From a bacterium (GTDB taxonomy: Bacteria; Patescibacteriota; Minisyncoccia; Moranbacterales; DUUL01), in contig DAOUPS010000069.1 in NCBI GenBank assembly GCA_030626045.1, positions 1 to 5,092 of the forward strand: 5,092 nt of DNA, in the 5' to 3' direction. Position numbers and translations under genes: made by a program. Within the stretch, counting starts at the first letter, position 1; each line of letters starts with the position of its first letter. The notes under the pieces were generated by a model. That model worked only from the letters and a program-made list of their open reading frames with translations, had not been told where the DNA came from and did not search any database. Shown piece by piece: positions 3,247 through 5,092 of this stretch.

Positions 3247-5092
3247 ATGAAAAAAGTTAGGGCTGTAGTCCAAGGTATTCGCCAAGGACTGCACGGTCCG
3301 TTCGCGATCGCCTCGGCTGAGGATTTTGAGGGGTCAATTACCTTCTCCCTCGAAAAGGGCGTGTGGCAAGAGGACGATCTGCCCGAGCGTGGTAGTATCG
3401 TCATGCTGTCCGACCTGCGTAAGAAGCAGGCTGGATGGCGAGCAACGAACGGTCGTTATTTGCGTCCGTTCGACCAGCAAACAGCAAGTATCAAGCAAGG
3501 AGCAAAGAGCATGAGTGGACAGAACCTGGCACAGGCAGCCGTAAAAAGCCTATTCGAGCAATCCCGTACTGAAATCAAGAATCTCGGTATTGAGCAGGGT
3601 CTTCTGATATCAACCATGACCAGCCTCGTCGCGACATATTGCGAGAAGCAAGAGTTCGAACTTGCTGCCGACGCAGCAACAGTCTCGGATGACAATGAGA
3701 ACTTCCGTACGATCCTTACCGCTATGAAGAACAGAGTCGCAGTTCAGAAATCTGGCCGATGGATCGATGTGATGATGGCAAAAAGCCACGAGGAGAATCT
3801 TCTGATGACTATTCTGTTGAGAGTTGGTTCTGAGGAAGAGCTTCGGGAGTTCTCCGAGTATGGAAACCTCTGGAAGACTAACAAGATTCGCATTTTGCGG
3901 CACCTGAAAGATTCCGAGGCTCTCGTTCAGTTCGGTAGACAGAGGCTTGACGACTACTTTCGGATTCTGGAAGAAGAGAAAGCCAGTCAAGTTTCCAACG
4001 GTGGAACCTCATCTATCCCTGGCGAAGCCATCGAGTTTCTCAAGGCTGCTCTTGATATGGGCCATCCGAAAGCCAGTGCAGAGCTCATCCGGTTCAGTGA
4101 CAGGCTTCGTGAGATAAACGGTGTCGGCAAGACCTATTACTCTTCTGAATTTCCTGGCAGAGATGTCGATCCCGTAATCAAGGCGTACCAGCTGAGCAAT
4201 TGCCGCGAGGGTTTCCTCAAGGCAGCTCAGTGTCATCAAGAGATTGCGGGAAGGTATCTCCAAAAGGAGAACTTAAAGAAGGAAGGCCTGCAAGAGTTGG
4301 CCACGGCAGCTAGACTGTTCGTGCAGGCAGAGGATTTCACCTCGCTCAGTGGTATTGCTAGTAAATTCGTCGAGTATGGCGATCTGCTGGAAGCAGTTAA
4401 AGTTCTCCACCTCTCGGGTGAGCGGATCACTACTGCTACTCTCGAGCGACTGATGGGTTCTACCAGTGGGACAGCCACTGAAGCAGTCAAGGCGGCGATC
4501 CCGAAGTACCTCGAAGACCACAACTGTGAAATCCCGTTCTACACTAGTTACACCTACTGGCATTTCAGCCAGAGTAACTTGAGGTGGTTTGAGTGTCAGC
4601 TCGGTATTGAACGGCTAGCTGGCCGATTCGACATTAAGACCTGGGGCGGACACGAGGCTGAGTGTATCGGCAAACAGCTCTACTCGACGAGCAAGGCCGA
4701 TGCAATTGAAGCCATCTATAATCGGCTTCAGCATCACCTAATCGTCGGCTGGATGCTTTCGGGGGTGGCGCGCGACATTAAGAATGGCGCTCCTGCTCGA
4801 GATCGGAAATACAGCTTCTCAACTTACGCGGCCTTCAGAACCTTCAACTGCGCTGTCTGCGCAAATAGCTACAACCCGTTTGATGGCGATATTGGGTTGA
4901 GGGATTACGATGATATTCGTGGTGTCAGTGAGTTCCTCGACGGCATCATCGACAAGTGGTGTGAGCTGTTGCACAACGGCAATGACACTAGGGAGTCGAA
5001 CCGGTTTATTTGGAGCAGGCTCAACGAGATGCAAGATCGCCTCAAGCAGGTCTTTGATGCGATCACTCAAGATATTCTCAGACAGGTCGAAG
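3247..5092 (+). CDS. Uncharacterised large protein: small basic N-terminal domain plus long helical region; 3' end beyond window
   Basis: An open frame of 615 codons with no stop runs off the right edge. I do not recognise the family. Residues 1-78 look beta-rich and compact: MKKVRAVVQGIRQGLHGPF, then GSITFSL (29-35), VW (39-40), GSIVMLSDLRKKQAGWRA (49-66) and GRYLRP (69-74). The size and the basic, aromatic C-terminal stretch suggest an OB-fold-like nucleic-acid-binding module (inference). A linker at about 78-95 leads into a soluble, mostly helical region. EAIEFLKAALDMGHPKASAE (260-279) resembles a Sel1/TPR-type repeat, and 319-391 has similar helix-turn-helix spacing. FNCAVC (533-538) is the only close cysteine pair. 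There is no signal peptide or membrane helix and no recognised catalytic motif. Sampled GC is about 48-60% per 60 bases against about 25-48% in the glycosyltransferase gene, with AAG, GAG, CTC and ATC favoured over AAA, ATT and similar codons. It could be a recently acquired gene, or a slowly evolving lineage-specific gene under different codon selection. Confidence 0.88.
   Translation, partial: MKKVRAVVQGIRQGLHGPFAIASAEDFEGSITFSLEKGVWQEDDLPERGSIVMLSDLRKKQAGWRATNGRYLRPFDQQTASIKQGAKSMSGQNLAQAAVKSLFEQSRTEIKNLGIEQGLLISTMTSLVATYCEKQEFELAADAATVSDDNENFRTILTAMKNRVAVQKSGRWIDVMMAKSHEENLLMTILLRVGSEEELREFSEYGNLWKTNKIRILRHLKDSEALVQFGRQRLDDYFRILEEEKASQVSNGGTSSIPGEAIEFLKAALDMGHPKASAELIRFSDRLREINGVGKTYYSSEFPGRDVDPVIKAYQLSNCREGFLKAAQCHQEIAGRYLQKENLKKEGLQELATAARLFVQAEDFTSLSGIASKFVEYGDLLEAVKVLHLSGERITTATLERLMGSTSGTATEAVKAAIPKYLEDHNCEIPFYTSYTYWHFSQSNLRWFECQLGIERLAGRFDIKTWGGHEAECIGKQLYSTSKADAIEAIYNRLQHHLIVGWMLSGVARDIKNGAPARDRKYSFSTYAAFRTFNCAVCANSYNPFDGDIGLRDYDDIRGVSEFLDGIIDKWCELLHNGNDTRESNRFIWSRLNEMQDRLKQVFDAITQDILRQVE
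3497..3513 (+). promoter_or_regulatory. Possible internal translation start at the domain boundary
   Basis: AAGGAG at 3497-3502 is eight bases upstream of the in-frame ATG at 3511 (codon 89). This lies in the linker between the small N-terminal domain and the helical region. Use of this start would make a second product lacking the basic domain. A short purine run in coding sequence can occur by chance. Confidence 0.3.

Noticed and set aside
3456..5070. Several minus-strand open frames of 79-126 codons
   Set aside because: All are antisense to the 615-codon frame, which has the promoter and the strong Shine-Dalgarno. None has its own start signals or recognisable protein character.

Overview
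The window looks like a stretch of a small-genome bacterium, plausibly a Patescibacteria/CPR-type lineage. This placement is inferred and only moderately supported. The reasons are the AT-rich housekeeping genes, a bL31 with a long lysine-rich tail, a tRNA gene with no encoded CCA, and an uncharacterised long protein with a small basic N-terminal domain of a kind I associate with such genomes from memory. No taxonomic marker was searched.

Layout. Positions 1-1111 hold a minus-strand translation pair: rpmE (ribosomal protein bL31, 1111-803), read from a TATAAT promoter at 1184-1156, followed by prfA (release factor RF1, starting at 694 and running off the left edge just before its GGQ catalytic motif). 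A bulged hairpin lies between them. A 279-base divergent intergenic region separates this pair from a plus-strand GT4-type glycosyltransferase (1391-2575), which has its own extended -10 promoter and a good intrinsic terminator at 2611-2637.

Positions 2638-3015 are an unusual tRNA region. An intact tRNA-Ile(GAU) (2783-2856) is flanked by two degraded copies of its own unit. Upstream, the leader and the first 13 tRNA bases are repeated, and the similarity then breaks at a GC-rich palindrome. Downstream is a nearly whole tRNA-Ile relic in which the anticodon region and the 3' side of the T arm are replaced or interrupted by 14-base GC-rich palindromes. An intrinsic terminator closes the region.

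Positions 3033-5092 hold a transcription unit with a TTGACA promoter and a leader of roughly 180 bases. In the leader a central segment can pair either with an upstream or with a downstream near-identical repeat, in mutually exclusive ways. A strong Shine-Dalgarno site then precedes an open frame of at least 615 codons (3247 to the right edge) whose function I do not recognise. Its protein has a compact basic N-terminal domain followed by a long soluble helical, TPR/Sel1-like region. It is clearly richer in GC and uses different codons from the genes to its left. This gene with its switch-like leader, and the palindrome-riddled tRNA copies, are the parts most worth following up.
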